From: Sulfitobacter brevis
Lineage (GTDB): Bacteria > Pseudomonadota > Alphaproteobacteria > Rhodobacterales > Rhodobacteraceae
Reading direction: 5' to 3'
Assembly (NCBI RefSeq): GCF_900112755.1
Contig: NZ_FOMW01000006.1
Coordinates: 186,001-250,000 of the forward strand
Length of the DNA stretch: 64,000 bases
In this document: one piece after another, positions 1 to 8,700 of the stretch
How the letters are laid out: each line of letters opens with the position of its first letter
How positions within the stretch are numbered: position 1 is the first letter of the stretch
Notes under the pieces: model-generated
What the model was told of the DNA's origin: nothing
The model's database searches: none
What the model saw: only the letters and a program-made list of their open reading frames with translations
Program-made: the position numbers and the translations under genes

Positions 1-2
1 TT

Positions 3-413
3 AGCCTGTCGCTGACATTCTGGCGTGATGCTGAGGCGCAGCCACTGCCTGTTGCGCCGGTCACCGAGGTGACCCGTGTGGCACTGGTGGCGCGGGATGG
101 CGTGCAGACTGATGTTGCGGAAGCGACCTATTGGCTGGAGCGCGACAGCCAGCATCCCAAGGTTCGCGCCGCGAGGGCGTGTTTGCCGCAGGTACCGACG
201 GCGGGGGCGGTGTTGATTGCATTCGATGCCGGATACAGCGCCGCCTGGGACGGATTGCCGAGTGATTTGCAGCAGGCGGTTCTGATGCTGGCAGCGCATT
301 TTTACGAGTACCGCGACGACACCGGCCTGAGTGCGGGCTGCATGCCATTTGGCGTCAGCAGCATGATCGAGCGGTATAAGATACTGCGATTGGGCATGGG
401 GGCGGGTCAATGA
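3..413 (+). CDS. GTA head-tail connector protein gp6 (5' partial)
   Basis: The frame is open to the window edge, so the N-terminus is missing; 136 codons are visible. The C-terminal half contains LPSDLQQAVLMLAAHFYEYR followed by an Arg/Tyr-rich end (IERYKILRLG), typical of the gp6-like adaptor family that forms a ring under the portal and joins head to tail. The stop overlaps the next start by four bases (ATGA), so it is translationally coupled to the head-closure gene. GTG at 69 is an in-frame internal codon, not the start, because coding-like sequence continues upstream. The family call rests on recognition of the C-terminal pattern and on gene order. Confidence 0.8.
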   Translation, partial: SLSLTFWRDAEAQPLPVAPVTEVTRVALVARDGVQTDVAEATYWLERDSQHPKVRAARACLPQVPTAGAVLIAFDAGYSAAWDGLPSDLQQAVLMLAAHFYEYRDDTGLSAGCMPFGVSSMIERYKILRLGMGAGQ

Positions 414-748
414 CAGCGCCGAGGCTAAACCGCGCGCTTGTTCTGGAGGCACCCATCTTTGCGAGTGATGGGGCGGGTGGGTTTAGCGAGACTTGGGCTG
501 CTCTTGGCACGCTATGGGCGCAAGTAGCGCCACGGTCGGGGCGGGAAACCGCAACAGGCGGCGTAGCTGTCAGCCGAATGGGGTACAAAATCACGGTCCG
601 TGCAGCGCCGGAGGGCAGTGCTGCCCGCCCCGCGCCGCAACAGCGGTTTCGGATAGGCGTGCGGGTTTTCAACATTGAAGCTGTGACAGAGCAAGACACG
701 GATGCGCGGTATTTAATTTGCTTTGCACATGAGGAGTTTGCGACATGA
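410..748 (+). CDS. GTA head-tail adaptor / head closure protein gp7
   Basis: A 112-residue protein of the SPP1 gp16-like head-completion (stopper) family. It opens with the customary PRLNRALVLEAP segment, continues with FSETWAALGTLWAQV and SGRETATGGVAVSRMGYKIT, and ends in the ITVRAAPEG...RFRIGVRVFNIEAV beta-rich segment found in phage head-tail joining proteins. In the GTA particle it closes the connector channel and receives the tail. It overlaps both neighbours by four bases. Function is assigned from family pattern and cluster position. Confidence 0.85.
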   Translation: MTAPRLNRALVLEAPIFASDGAGGFSETWAALGTLWAQVAPRSGRETATGGVAVSRMGYKITVRAAPEGSAARPAPQQRFRIGVRVFNIEAVTEQDTDARYLICFAHEEFAT

Positions 749-1155
749 GTTTTGCGCTTTCAGGGCCTTTGCAGGCAACCGTGTTTAATCACTTGAGTGC
801 GGACGCGCCGCTGGCAGCGTTGGTGGGCGATGCGATCTATGATGCGATGCCCGCAGGCACGGTTCCCGACACCTACGTCCAGTTGGGCGGCGAGACGGTG
901 CGTGATGCATCGGATGGCAGTGGTGACGGGGCAGTGCATTTGTTCACTGTTTCCGTCTTCACCACCGTCGCTGGATTTGCAGGAGCGAAAGCGGTGGCAG
1001 GGGCCGTTAGTGACGCATTGCAAAATGCCGATTTGGCGTTGAGCCGGGGCAAGCTGGTGTCGCTGCGCTTTGACCGCGCCAGTGCCAAACGGATCGAAAG
1101 CGCAAGTTTGCGCAAGATCGAATTGCGGTTTCGGGCACGGGTTCAAGACGACTGA
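745..1155 (+). CDS. DUF3168 tail terminator protein gp8
   Basis: A 136-residue DUF3168 protein, the family that caps the head-proximal end of siphovirus and GTA tails. Typical signs are the N-terminal PLQATVFNHLSADAPLAALV, the central DTYVQLGGETVRDAS segment, and a late basic strand segment (LRFDRASAKRIESASLRKIELRFRA, here given in part). It begins inside the previous stop codon (ATGA). A 41-base spacer with an AGGAGAG ribosome-binding site separates it from the tail tube gene. Confidence 0.88.
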   Translation: MSFALSGPLQATVFNHLSADAPLAALVGDAIYDAMPAGTVPDTYVQLGGETVRDASDGSGDGAVHLFTVSVFTTVAGFAGAKAVAGAVSDALQNADLALSRGKLVSLRFDRASAKRIESASLRKIELRFRARVQDD

Positions 1156-1196
1156 GCAGTGTCCAATTTTTCGACAGATAAATCAGGAGAGACAAG

Positions 1197-1619
1197 ATGG
1201 CAGTACAAGCGGGTAAGGACCTTTTGGTCAAAGTGGACATGACGAGCGACGGACAGTTTGAAACGATCGCAGGTTTGCGGGCAACGCGGGTGAGTTTTAA
1301 CGCTGAGGCGGTGGATGTCACATCGCTCGAGTCTGCAGGAGGCTGGCGCGAGTTGCTGGCGGGCGCGGGCGTGCGCTCGGCCGCGATCAGCGGTTCGGGA
1401 GTGTTTCGCGACGCGGGAACCGACGAGCGGGCGCGCCAGCTGTTCTTTGAGGGCCAGACACCGGATTTCCAGATTATCATCCCCGATTTCGGGACAGTGG
1501 AAGGGCCATTTCAGGTGACGGCGCTGGAGTATGGTGGGTCACTGAATGGCGAGGCGACGTTTGAGCTGAGCCTGCTGTCGGCCGGTGCGCTGGTGTTCGA
1601 GCCGGCAGTGGCGGTTTGA
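1197..1619 (+). CDS. Phage major tail (tube) protein gp9, TP901-1 family
   Basis: A 140-residue major tail protein. The start MAVQAGKDLLVKVDM, the block VDVTSLESAGGWRELLAGAG, and the end FQVTALEYGGSLNGEATFE followed by LLSAGAL are the usual pattern of the TP901-1/GTA tail tube family, which stacks as hexamers to make the tail tube. A strong Shine-Dalgarno (AGGAGAG, about 1187-1193) fits a highly expressed structural protein, and this is the only gene in the visible cluster with a clear untranslated gap before it. Confidence 0.9.
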   Translation: MAVQAGKDLLVKVDMTSDGQFETIAGLRATRVSFNAEAVDVTSLESAGGWRELLAGAGVRSAAISGSGVFRDAGTDERARQLFFEGQTPDFQIIIPDFGTVEGPFQVTALEYGGSLNGEATFELSLLSAGALVFEPAVAV

Positions 1620-1621
1620 GC

Positions 1622-1936
1622 ATGGCAAATGCTTGGCGCGGAGAGGTGGCGATTGTCGTTGACGGGCAGCGCCATCTGGCGCGCTTGACCTTGGGGGCGT
1701 TGGCAGAGCTGGAGGAAAAGCTCTGTGAAGGATCGCTTATCGCTTTGGTCGAGCGGTTCGAGAGCAACAAATTCTCCAGCCGCGATGTTCTGGCGCTTTT
1801 GAGCGCAGGGCTGCGCGGCGGGGGATCAAAGCTTGCAGAGGGGGCCTTGCTTCATGCCGAGATCGAAGGGGGCCCCATGGCAGCGGCGCGGGCAGCGGCA
1901 GAGTTGTTGGCGCGTGCCTTTGTGGTGCCGGAGTGA
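1622..1936 (+). CDS. GTA tail assembly protein gp10
   Basis: A 104-residue protein of the gene transfer agent family that stands where phages keep their tail assembly chaperone. It begins MANAWRGEVAIVVDGQRHLA and has LTLGALAELEEKLCEGSLIALVERF, a layout seen in GTA gp10. ATG at 1622 is preferred; a TTG at 1616 would give a TTGA overlap with the previous stop but adds only two residues. Its own end overlaps the next gene by GTGA. Chaperone function is inferred from position and size. Confidence 0.8.
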   Translation: MANAWRGEVAIVVDGQRHLARLTLGALAELEEKLCEGSLIALVERFESNKFSSRDVLALLSAGLRGGGSKLAEGALLHAEIEGGPMAAARAAAELLARAFVVPE

Positions 1937-2148
1937 CGCAGACAGGCAGGCTTGATTGGCCAGCGCTGATGCGGGCAGGGATCAAAGGGTTTGGCCTGCG
2001 CCCGGATGAGTTTTGGGCGCTGACACCGGCTGAATTGAATTTGATGTTGGGTACCTCCAAGGCGTCAGCGCCGCTGCTGAGCGATGGGTTGTCGGCTTTG
2101 ATGGCGGCCTATCCGGACAAGTTGAAAGGGGAGAATGATGGATTTTGA
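1933..2148 (+). CDS. Phage tail assembly chaperone gp10.1
   Basis: A 71-residue protein with the compact pattern DWPALMRAGIKGFGLRPDEF then WALTPAELNLMLG, characteristic of the small tail assembly chaperone family that follows gp10 in Rhodobacterales GTAs. The start is GTG inside the previous stop (GTGA). In many siphoviruses the two chaperone frames are joined by a programmed frameshift; here the overlap is only four bases and has no slippery heptamer, so they appear to be separate proteins. It overlaps the tape measure gene by 14 bases. Confidence 0.82.
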   Translation: MTQTGRLDWPALMRAGIKGFGLRPDEFWALTPAELNLMLGTSKASAPLLSDGLSALMAAYPDKLKGENDGF

Positions 2149-2794
2149 GGATTTTGAAAGCTTGGAGGGTGCTGCTGAGGGGCTGAACGTTACCTTGGCG
2201 GGTACAAGCACATTGGTATCCGGGTTTGACAGCGAATTGCGCCGTATGCGGGCGTCGCTGGCGGAGACCGGCAAGGATGCGGCAGCACTTGAAAAAGGGT
2301 TGGGCAGGGGGCTGCGCAAGGCTTTTGACGGCGTGGTGTTCGACGGGCTGAAGCTATCGGATGCGCTGCGCACGGTGGCGGAGACTATGGTGAACACGAC
2401 CTATAACGCGGCGATCCGGCCGGTGACAGATCACTTTGGCGGGTTAGTGGCGCAGGGGGTTGGATCGGCGGTGCAAGGCATTTTGCCATTTGCGAACGGG
2501 GCGGCATTCTCGCAAGGCCGTGTAATGCCGTTTGCAAATGGCGGCGTGGTCAGCGGTGCGACGCCGTTCCCGATGCGGGGCGGCATAGGGGTAATGGGAG
2601 AAGCCGGTCCGGAGGCAATCATGCCACTGGCGCGGGGCAGTGATGGCAAGCTGGGTGTGCGCGGCGCGGGAGGCGGCGGGACGACTGTTGTCATGAATAT
2701 CACCACGCCGGATGTGCAAGGTTTCCAACGCAGCCAAAGCCAGATCGCGGCCCAAATGAGCCGCGCGCTGAGCAGCGGCAATCGCAACAGATAA
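2135..2794 (+). CDS. Phage tail tape measure protein gp11 (short)
   Basis: A 219-residue tape measure protein. Residues 1-60 are a charged helical region (SGFDSELRRMRASLAETGKD), the middle is Gly/Ala-rich (FGGLVAQGVGSAVQGILPFA), and FANG repeats lead into GGIGVMGEAGPEAIMPLARG, a motif common at the end of lambda-family tape measures. It is far shorter than phage tape measures (often more than 600 residues), in line with the short GTA tail, since tape length sets tail length. ATG at 2138 is an equally possible start. A GGAGCAGG ribosome-binding site follows for the next gene. Confidence 0.88.
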   Translation: MMDFEDFESLEGAAEGLNVTLAGTSTLVSGFDSELRRMRASLAETGKDAAALEKGLGRGLRKAFDGVVFDGLKLSDALRTVAETMVNTTYNAAIRPVTDHFGGLVAQGVGSAVQGILPFANGAAFSQGRVMPFANGGVVSGATPFPMRGGIGVMGEAGPEAIMPLARGSDGKLGVRGAGGGGTTVVMNITTPDVQGFQRSQSQIAAQMSRALSSGNRNR

Positions 2795-2809
2795 ACAGGA
2801 GCAGGATCA

Positions 2810-3442
2810 GTGGCATTTCATGAAATTAGGTTTCCCGCTAGTCTGAGCTTTGGCGCGCTGGGGGGGCCGCAGCGCCGCACAGACGTTGTCACGCTCGCGA
2901 ATGGTCATGAGGAACGTAACACGCCTTGGGCCCATTCACGGCGTGTATATGACGCTGGTCTGGGAATGCGGTCTATTGACGATCTACAACGGCTGATCGG
3001 ATTCTTTGAAGCTCGGATGGGACAGATGCACGGCTTTCGTTGGAAAGATTGGGCCGACTATAAATCCTGTGCGGCCTCGGCGGAGGTAGCGTTTGACGAT
3101 CAGAGTATCGGCTATGGTGACGGAGCGACGTCCGAGTTCCAGATCGTGAAGCTCTATCGCTCCGGTGAACAAAGCTATGCGCGGCCGATCTCGAAGCTGG
3201 TTAAGGGCTCCGTCCGGGTCGGGGTAGAGCAAGACGAGCTGCGCGAAGGGGTGGAGTACGAGGTAGATGTGACCCGCGGGGTGATCGTCTTTGCCCATCC
3301 GCCAGATCCGCAAATTGAAATACTGGCTGGCTTTGAATTCGATGTGCCTGTCCGGTTTGACACAGACCGCATCCTGACTTCGGTCGCGAGTTTTCAGGCA
3401 GGGCAGGTGCCTGATGTGCCGGTGATCGAGGTGCGTGTCTGA
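2810..3442 (+). CDS. DUF2460 distal tail protein gp12
   Basis: A 210-residue DUF2460 protein starting with GTG at 2810 after a GGAGCAGG site. Family marks are MAFHEIRFPASLSFGALGGP at the start, RRVYDAGLGMRSIDDLQRLI, the GFRWKDWADYKS block, and the end FDVPVRFDTDRI followed by PVIEVRV. In the R. capsulatus GTA this protein forms the distal tail ring at the tail tip. Its stop and the next start share one base (TGATG), so coupled translation with gp13 is expected. Confidence 0.9.
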   Translation: MAFHEIRFPASLSFGALGGPQRRTDVVTLANGHEERNTPWAHSRRVYDAGLGMRSIDDLQRLIGFFEARMGQMHGFRWKDWADYKSCAASAEVAFDDQSIGYGDGATSEFQIVKLYRSGEQSYARPISKLVKGSVRVGVEQDELREGVEYEVDVTRGVIVFAHPPDPQIEILAGFEFDVPVRFDTDRILTSVASFQAGQVPDVPVIEVRV

Positions 3443-4328
3443 TGGCGGAATTTAATGAAACGTTGAACGCACACCTTGCGGGCGGCATTACCACGCTTTG
3501 CCGTGCGTGGCTGATCACAAGGCGTGATGGTGTTATCCATGCCTTTACTGATCATGACCTGCCGTTGGAATTTGACGGGATTACATTTCGCGCGGACAGC
3601 GGGCTGAGCGCACGGGCGATCGCGCAGTCTACGGGTCTTTCTGTGGACGATACCGAGACAATGGGGCGCTCAGCGATGCATCAATCCGTGAGGACGAGAT
3701 TGAGCAGGGGCGGTTTGATAGCGCGGCGGTGCAGGCTTGGTTGGTGAACTGGTCGGACCCGAGCATGCGTTGGCTCCAGTTTCGCGGGACGATTGGGGAG
3801 CTGCACCGCGTTGACGGAGCATTTCGCGCTGAATTGCGCGGGTTGACCGAGGCGCTAAACCGGCCGTTGGGGCGGGTATATCAGAAGCCCTGCACAGCCG
3901 TGTTGGGCGACAAGACATGTCGGTTTGCCGTGGAGACGGACGGGTATAGCCATGATTTGACCGTGGCGTCCCATACGCGCGGGCAGGAGTTTCGCTGGAC
4001 CGACTTCTTGGGGTTTGACGAAGGTTGGTTCGCGCGCGGGCGGATGGAGGTCTTGGCCGGTCCGGCTAAAGGGCTGTGGAGTGTGATCAAGAATGATCAG
4101 ACCCGGAGCGGCGAGCGTGTCATTGAGCTTTGGGAGCCGATACGGGGCTCCTTGGAGGCAGATACACCAATTAGATTGATTGCCGGATGCGACAAGCGGC
4201 TCGAGACTTGCCGTTTGAAGTTCAACAATCTCGTAAACTTTCAGGGATTTCCAGATTTGCCTGCGGAGGATTGGGTGATGTCTGTGCCGCGATCAAGCTC
4301 GGCCAACAGCGGTGGATCGCGCCGATGA
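3442..4328 (+). pseudogene. DUF2163 tail hub protein gp13, interrupted by a -1 frameshift
   Basis: Two frames together make one DUF2163 hub protein of about 295 residues. Codons 1-74 (3442-3663) encode the N-terminal domain through GLSVDDTETM; the family sequence then continues one frame over as ALSDASIREDEIEQGRFDSA and QAWLVNWSDPSMRWLQF to GGSRR at 4328, with the late C-terminal segment CDKRLETCRLKFNNLVNFQG intact. The break sits in the G run at 3663-3666, where one base is missing relative to an uninterrupted reading. Unshifted, translation stops at 3747 after 101 residues. No slippery heptamer is visible. It is either a real lesion that would remove the tail hub, or a homopolymer sequencing error; I cannot separate these from the sequence. 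Confidence 0.85.
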
Positions 4329-4771
4329 GTGATCAGGGAGCACGGATCATAGCGATTGCGCGCCGGTGGATAGGAACGCCATATGTGCACCAAAGTGCGC
4401 GGCGCGGGGCGGGTAGTGACTGCCTTGGTCTGGTGCGCGGGGTTTGGCGTGAATTGTTTGACGCCGAACCCGAAGCCGTGCCGGCCTATTCATTGGATTG
4501 GTCAGAAACGCAGGCGGAAGAGCGTCTTTGGCACGCCTCTTTGCGGCACCTCATTTCCAAGCCCTTGGAGCTTGAGGCGATGGGAGACGTGCTGCTGTTT
4601 AGGATGCGGCAGGGGTGTGTGGCGAAGCATCTGGGCTTGCAGGCAGAAACCGGTCAGCAGGGCAGCTTTATTCATGCTTATGCGCGACATGGCGTTGTGG
4701 AGAGCCCGCTGAGCAGGCCGTGGCAGCGCCGGATTGTTGCAAGATTTGAATTTCCAGAGGAGACGACCTGA
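4325..4771 (+). CDS. NlpC/P60 family peptidase gp14
   Basis: A 148-residue NlpC/P60 cysteine peptidase. The start ATG at 4325 lies inside the gp13 stop (ATGA); an upstream in-frame start at 4187 would run inside gp13 and is rejected. The nucleophile is Cys33 in GSDCLGLVRGVW, the likely catalytic His is His102 in KHLGL, and FIHAYARHGVVES follows at 115-127. In GTA particles this enzyme sits at the tail tip and is thought to open peptidoglycan during DNA delivery. The next gene starts on the last base of the stop (TGATG). Confidence 0.9.
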   Translation: MSDQGARIIAIARRWIGTPYVHQSARRGAGSDCLGLVRGVWRELFDAEPEAVPAYSLDWSETQAEERLWHASLRHLISKPLELEAMGDVLLFRMRQGCVAKHLGLQAETGQQGSFIHAYARHGVVESPLSRPWQRRIVARFEFPEETT

Positions 4772-7700
4772 TGGCGACGATACTTCTTTCATCGGCTGGA
4801 GCGGCGATTGGCGGATCGGTAGGCGGAACACTTGCCGGATTGTCGTCGGTTGCAATCGGTCGAGCTGTCGGGGCGACATTGGGGCGAGTTCTAGATCAGC
4901 GGTTGCTGGGGCAGGGTGGGCAAGCTGTAGAGACCGGTAACGTGGACCGGTTCCGGTTGACGCGCTCTGGTGAAGGGTCTGCAATTGCGCGCGCTTACGG
5001 ACGCGTGCGCTTGGGCGGGCAGGTCATCTGGGCCTCCGATTTTCAGGAATCGTCAACAGTTTCGGGTGGCGGTAAGGGCAGTCCGCCAACACCAAAGACG
5101 ACGGAATATAGCTATACGGTCAGCCTTGCTATTGCGCTGTGTGAAGGGGAAATCACACGGGTTGGCAGGGTCTGGGCGGATGGTGAGGAAGTTGCCGCAG
5201 ATGACCTGAATATGCGGGTCTATACGGGAAGCGCCGAGCAAATCGCTGATCCGGCTATGGAGGCAGTTGAGGGGGTTGGCAAGGTGCCAGCCTACCGCGG
5301 AACGGCTTATGTGGTTTTGGAAGATTTGCCGTTGTCGGCCTACGGTAACCGCGTGCCGCAGTTTTCCTTCGAGGTGCTGCGCCCCGAACAACGCAGCGCT
5401 CCAGAGGCGGCAGCTGCGCCCGTATTTGGACTGCGGGGCGTCGCATTGATACCTGGGACTGGCGAGTATGGGTTGGCCACGACGCCGGTGAACTACCAAG
5501 AGGGGCCGGGCGCCCGGTGGAGCGCCAACATCAACACACCAGCAGCAAAAACCGATTTCGCCGTGTCGTTGGAAAGTTTCGACGAAGAACTGCCAAATCT
5601 GGAGGCCGCAAGCCTTGTCGTCTCTTGGTTTGGCGATGATCTGCGGTGCGGGGAGTGCCGGATACGCCCTAAGGTCGAAAGTGCGGTAATTGAAGGCGAG
5701 AACATGCCTTGGCGCGTTTCGGGGCTGAGCCGTGGTGCGGCGCAGGTAATCGCACAAGACAACGACCGGCCTGTATACGGCGGCACGCCGACTGATGCAT
5801 CTGTTGTCGAAGCGGTCCGCGCCATGCGGGACGCTGGCAAGGCAGTCATGTTTTATCCGTTCATTCTGATGGATCAACTGTCCGGCAATGCATTGCCCGA
5901 TCCCTACAGCGATGCTGAAACCCAACCTCAACTGCCGTGGCGGGGACGGGTAACGCTTTCGATCGCACCCGGGCGTGCGGCCAGTCCCGACGGGTTGCTT
6001 GCTGCGGAGGCGGAAGTTGCTGCATTTTTCGGGACGGTAACAGCGTCGGATTTTTCGATCACGGGCGAAACTGTCACTTACAGCGGGCCCGACGAATGGA
6101 CCTTATCGCGATTCATTCTCCATAACGCGGCACTTTGTGCGGCGGCTGGGGGGGTCGAGGCTTTTTGTATCAGCTCGGAGATGCGCGGGCTCACCCAAAT
6201 TCGTGGGGCGGGCGGCCAGTTTGTGAGCGTCCTGCATTTTCAGGCTCTCGCGGGCGAAGTTCGCGCCCTGTTAGGAGTCCAGACCAAGATCGGATACGCC
6301 GCTGACTGGTCAGAGTATTCCGGCTATCAGCCGCAAGACGGCAGTGGGGACCGTTATTTTCATCTCGATCCGCTGTGGGCTGACCCGAACATCGATTTTA
6401 TCGGCATCGACAACTATATGCCAGTGTCCGACTGGCGAGACGAAGACGGGCATCTGGACGGGCGCGAGGTAAAGTCGATTTATGATCTCGATTATCTGCA
6501 AGGCAATATCGAAGGGGGCGAAGGCTACGACTGGTACTACCATTCACCGGAAGCGCGCGAGGCGCAGATCCGCACTCCGATCACCGATGGCGCCCACGAT
6601 GAGCCATGGGTTTATCGATATAAGGACATTCGGAACTGGTGGGGAAACGCCCATCACGACCGTATAGACGGTGTAAGGCAGGCGGCACCGACCGTTTGGG
6701 TGCCAATGTCGAAACCCGTCTGGTTCACCGAGTTTGGCTGCGCCGCTATTAACAAAGGTACCAACCAGCCAAATAAATTCCTTGATCTGAAAAGTTCAGA
6801 AAGCAATTTGCCGCGTTACTCGAATGGGGCGCAGGACGACCTGATGCAGGCGCAATACTTGCGTGCGTTCATGAGCTACTGGGAAGACCCAGACCATAAT
6901 CCTGTGTCGCCTGAATACGAGGGCCGGATGCTGGATATGGGGCGGGCGTTCGCATGGGCTTGGGACGTACGGTCCTATCCGTTTTTCCCAAACAACCAAG
7001 AGCTGTGGAGTGATGGCAAAAGCTATGCCCGTGGGCACTGGTTGAATGGGCGGGTATCGTCCCGAACCTTGGCTTCAGTTGTCGGGGAAATTTGCCGCGA
7101 CGCCGGTTTGGAAAGCTATAGCACGGAAGGGCTTTACGGGCTCGTGCGCGGTTATGCCGTTGAGCAAGTTGCAGCGGCACGCGGGTCTTTACAACCGTTG
7201 CTGCTGCGCTACGGATTTGACGCGATAGAGCGGGACGGTATGCTGCAATTCAGGCAGCGGGACGGGGTCGAACCCGTAGCCCTTGATCCCGATTTTTTAG
7301 CGATCAGCGACGCGCTTGAGGGAACAGTTGAGCAACTGCGCGAGGCCGAGGCGGAGATTTCCGGTCGCGTCCGGTTGGCCTTTGTGCAAGCGGATGGAGA
7401 TTTTGCCACAATCGCGGAAGAAGCGGTTCTGGCAGATGAGGCTACGCACGCGGTTTCAGCCTCGGAGTTGAACATGGTGATGACCCGGTCGGAGGGCCGG
7501 CAAGTCGCGGAGCGTTGGCTGATCGAATCCCGTGTGGCGCGTGAAAGCGTTCGATTGGCTTTGCCTCCGTCCCAACTGGGGCTCGGTGCTGGCGACGTGA
7601 TCGAACTGCCGGCTCAGGGCGGTGAAGGGCCCGCCAGGTATCGCATCGATCGGGTTGAGCACTCTGATCTGCAGGTTATTGACGCGGTCCGGATCGAGCC

Positions 7701-8700
7701 CGAGGTCTATGATCTGGCATTTTTGGATGATGAACTGGCGGCATTGCGACCCTTCGTTGCACCGGTCCCCGTCGTGCCGCAGTTTCTAGACCTTCCGTTG
7801 CTGCGCGGCGATGAGGTGCCCCATGCGCCCTATATCGCAGCGGCTGCACATCCTTGGCCGGGGTCTGTGGCGTTGTATCAGTCCACCAGCGATTCAAATT
7901 ATACTCTAAACAGCATTCTGCCTCGGCGTGCGACGATTGGTCAGACGCAAAACGCGATGTTTGCCGCCCGCTCCGGCTTGGTTGATCGAGGCGATGTGCT
8001 AGAGGTTAAGTTGATCTCCGGCCAATTGGAGAGCGTATCGGAAGAGGCGTTGCTCGGCGGGGCAAATGTGGCTGCTATCGGGGACGGCAGCTCGGGCAAT
8101 TGGGAAGTCTTCCAATTCAGCCATGCAGAGCTGGTGGCAGAGGGCACCTATTGGCTGAGTGATCGTCTGCGCGGGCAGGCTGGGTCGGATGGTCTTATTC
8201 CCGAAACATGGCCGGCTGGATCAACGTTTGTACTGTTGAACGGTGCGCCGTCGCAAATTGAGATGAGCCCGAGCCTGCGACAGGTAGTGCAGCATTTCAG
8301 GATTGGTCCCGCGCGGCGGGGTCCAAGTGATCCGTCCTATCGATATCTCGCGGAAGCGTTTGCAGGCAATGGGTTGCGGCCCTACTCACCGTGCCATCTG
8401 CAGGTGTCGGGATCGTTTGGCACGGACCTTGGAATTAACTGGGTCAGGCGCACCCGAATCGAAGGTGATAGTTGGGAGGGGCCGGATGTCCCGCTTGGCG
8501 AAGAGAGCGAAAGCTATCTGGTCAGAGTGATGCAGGGAGCAACGATTTTGCGGGAGGCGATCATAGCAAGTCCGCAATGGAATTACACGTCCGCCCAGCA
8601 GTCCGCAGACGAGGTAACAGTGCCGTTCGAGATATCAGTGGCGCAAATATCAGCCTCTTATGGTGCGGGCCTTGAAAATCGGATCACCATTAGTGCGTAA
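4771..8700 (+). CDS. GTA baseplate megatron protein gp15 (TIM-barrel-like host specificity protein)
   Basis: At 1309 residues this is the largest protein here and the tail-tip hub/fibre of the GTA. Residues 1-45 are Gly/Ala-rich and hydrophobic (GAAIGGSVGGTLAGLSSVAI). A glycoside-hydrolase-like TIM barrel spans about 430-740, with DFIGIDNYMPVSDWRDEDGH and VWFTEFGCAA around residue 650. A phage tail beta region follows (about 770-960), then a C-terminal domain with LRGQAGSDG that is shared by GTA gp15 proteins. Length matches the family. It is intact, so the gp13 lesion has not been followed by visible decay here. Host-surface recognition is inferred from phage homologues. Confidence 0.92.
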   Translation: MATILLSSAGAAIGGSVGGTLAGLSSVAIGRAVGATLGRVLDQRLLGQGGQAVETGNVDRFRLTRSGEGSAIARAYGRVRLGGQVIWASDFQESSTVSGGGKGSPPTPKTTEYSYTVSLAIALCEGEITRVGRVWADGEEVAADDLNMRVYTGSAEQIADPAMEAVEGVGKVPAYRGTAYVVLEDLPLSAYGNRVPQFSFEVLRPEQRSAPEAAAAPVFGLRGVALIPGTGEYGLATTPVNYQEGPGARWSANINTPAAKTDFAVSLESFDEELPNLEAASLVVSWFGDDLRCGECRIRPKVESAVIEGENMPWRVSGLSRGAAQVIAQDNDRPVYGGTPTDASVVEAVRAMRDAGKAVMFYPFILMDQLSGNALPDPYSDAETQPQLPWRGRVTLSIAPGRAASPDGLLAAEAEVAAFFGTVTASDFSITGETVTYSGPDEWTLSRFILHNAALCAAAGGVEAFCISSEMRGLTQIRGAGGQFVSVLHFQALAGEVRALLGVQTKIGYAADWSEYSGYQPQDGSGDRYFHLDPLWADPNIDFIGIDNYMPVSDWRDEDGHLDGREVKSIYDLDYLQGNIEGGEGYDWYYHSPEAREAQIRTPITDGAHDEPWVYRYKDIRNWWGNAHHDRIDGVRQAAPTVWVPMSKPVWFTEFGCAAINKGTNQPNKFLDLKSSESNLPRYSNGAQDDLMQAQYLRAFMSYWEDPDHNPVSPEYEGRMLDMGRAFAWAWDVRSYPFFPNNQELWSDGKSYARGHWLNGRVSSRTLASVVGEICRDAGLESYSTEGLYGLVRGYAVEQVAAARGSLQPLLLRYGFDAIERDGMLQFRQRDGVEPVALDPDFLAISDALEGTVEQLREAEAEISGRVRLAFVQADGDFATIAEEAVLADEATHAVSASELNMVMTRSEGRQVAERWLIESRVARESVRLALPPSQLGLGAGDVIELPAQGGEGPARYRIDRVEHSDLQVIDAVRIEPEVYDLAFLDDELAALRPFVAPVPVVPQFLDLPLLRGDEVPHAPYIAAAAHPWPGSVALYQSTSDSNYTLNSILPRRATIGQTQNAMFAARSGLVDRGDVLEVKLISGQLESVSEEALLGGANVAAIGDGSSGNWEVFQFSHAELVAEGTYWLSDRLRGQAGSDGLIPETWPAGSTFVLLNGAPSQIEMSPSLRQVVQHFRIGPARRGPSDPSYRYLAEAFAGNGLRPYSPCHLQVSGSFGTDLGINWVRRTRIEGDSWEGPDVPLGEESESYLVRVMQGATILREAIIASPQWNYTSAQQSADEVTVPFEISVAQISASYGAGLENRITISA

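Noticed and set aside
1933-2148. Frameshift fusion of the two tail chaperones (gp10/gp10.1)
   Set aside because: Only a GTGA overlap with no slippery sequence; each frame is a complete small protein.
3661-3668. Programmed -1 frameshift in gp13
   Set aside because: No X-XXY-YYZ slippery heptamer or downstream structure is evident, and I know of no programmed shift in this gene in related GTAs.
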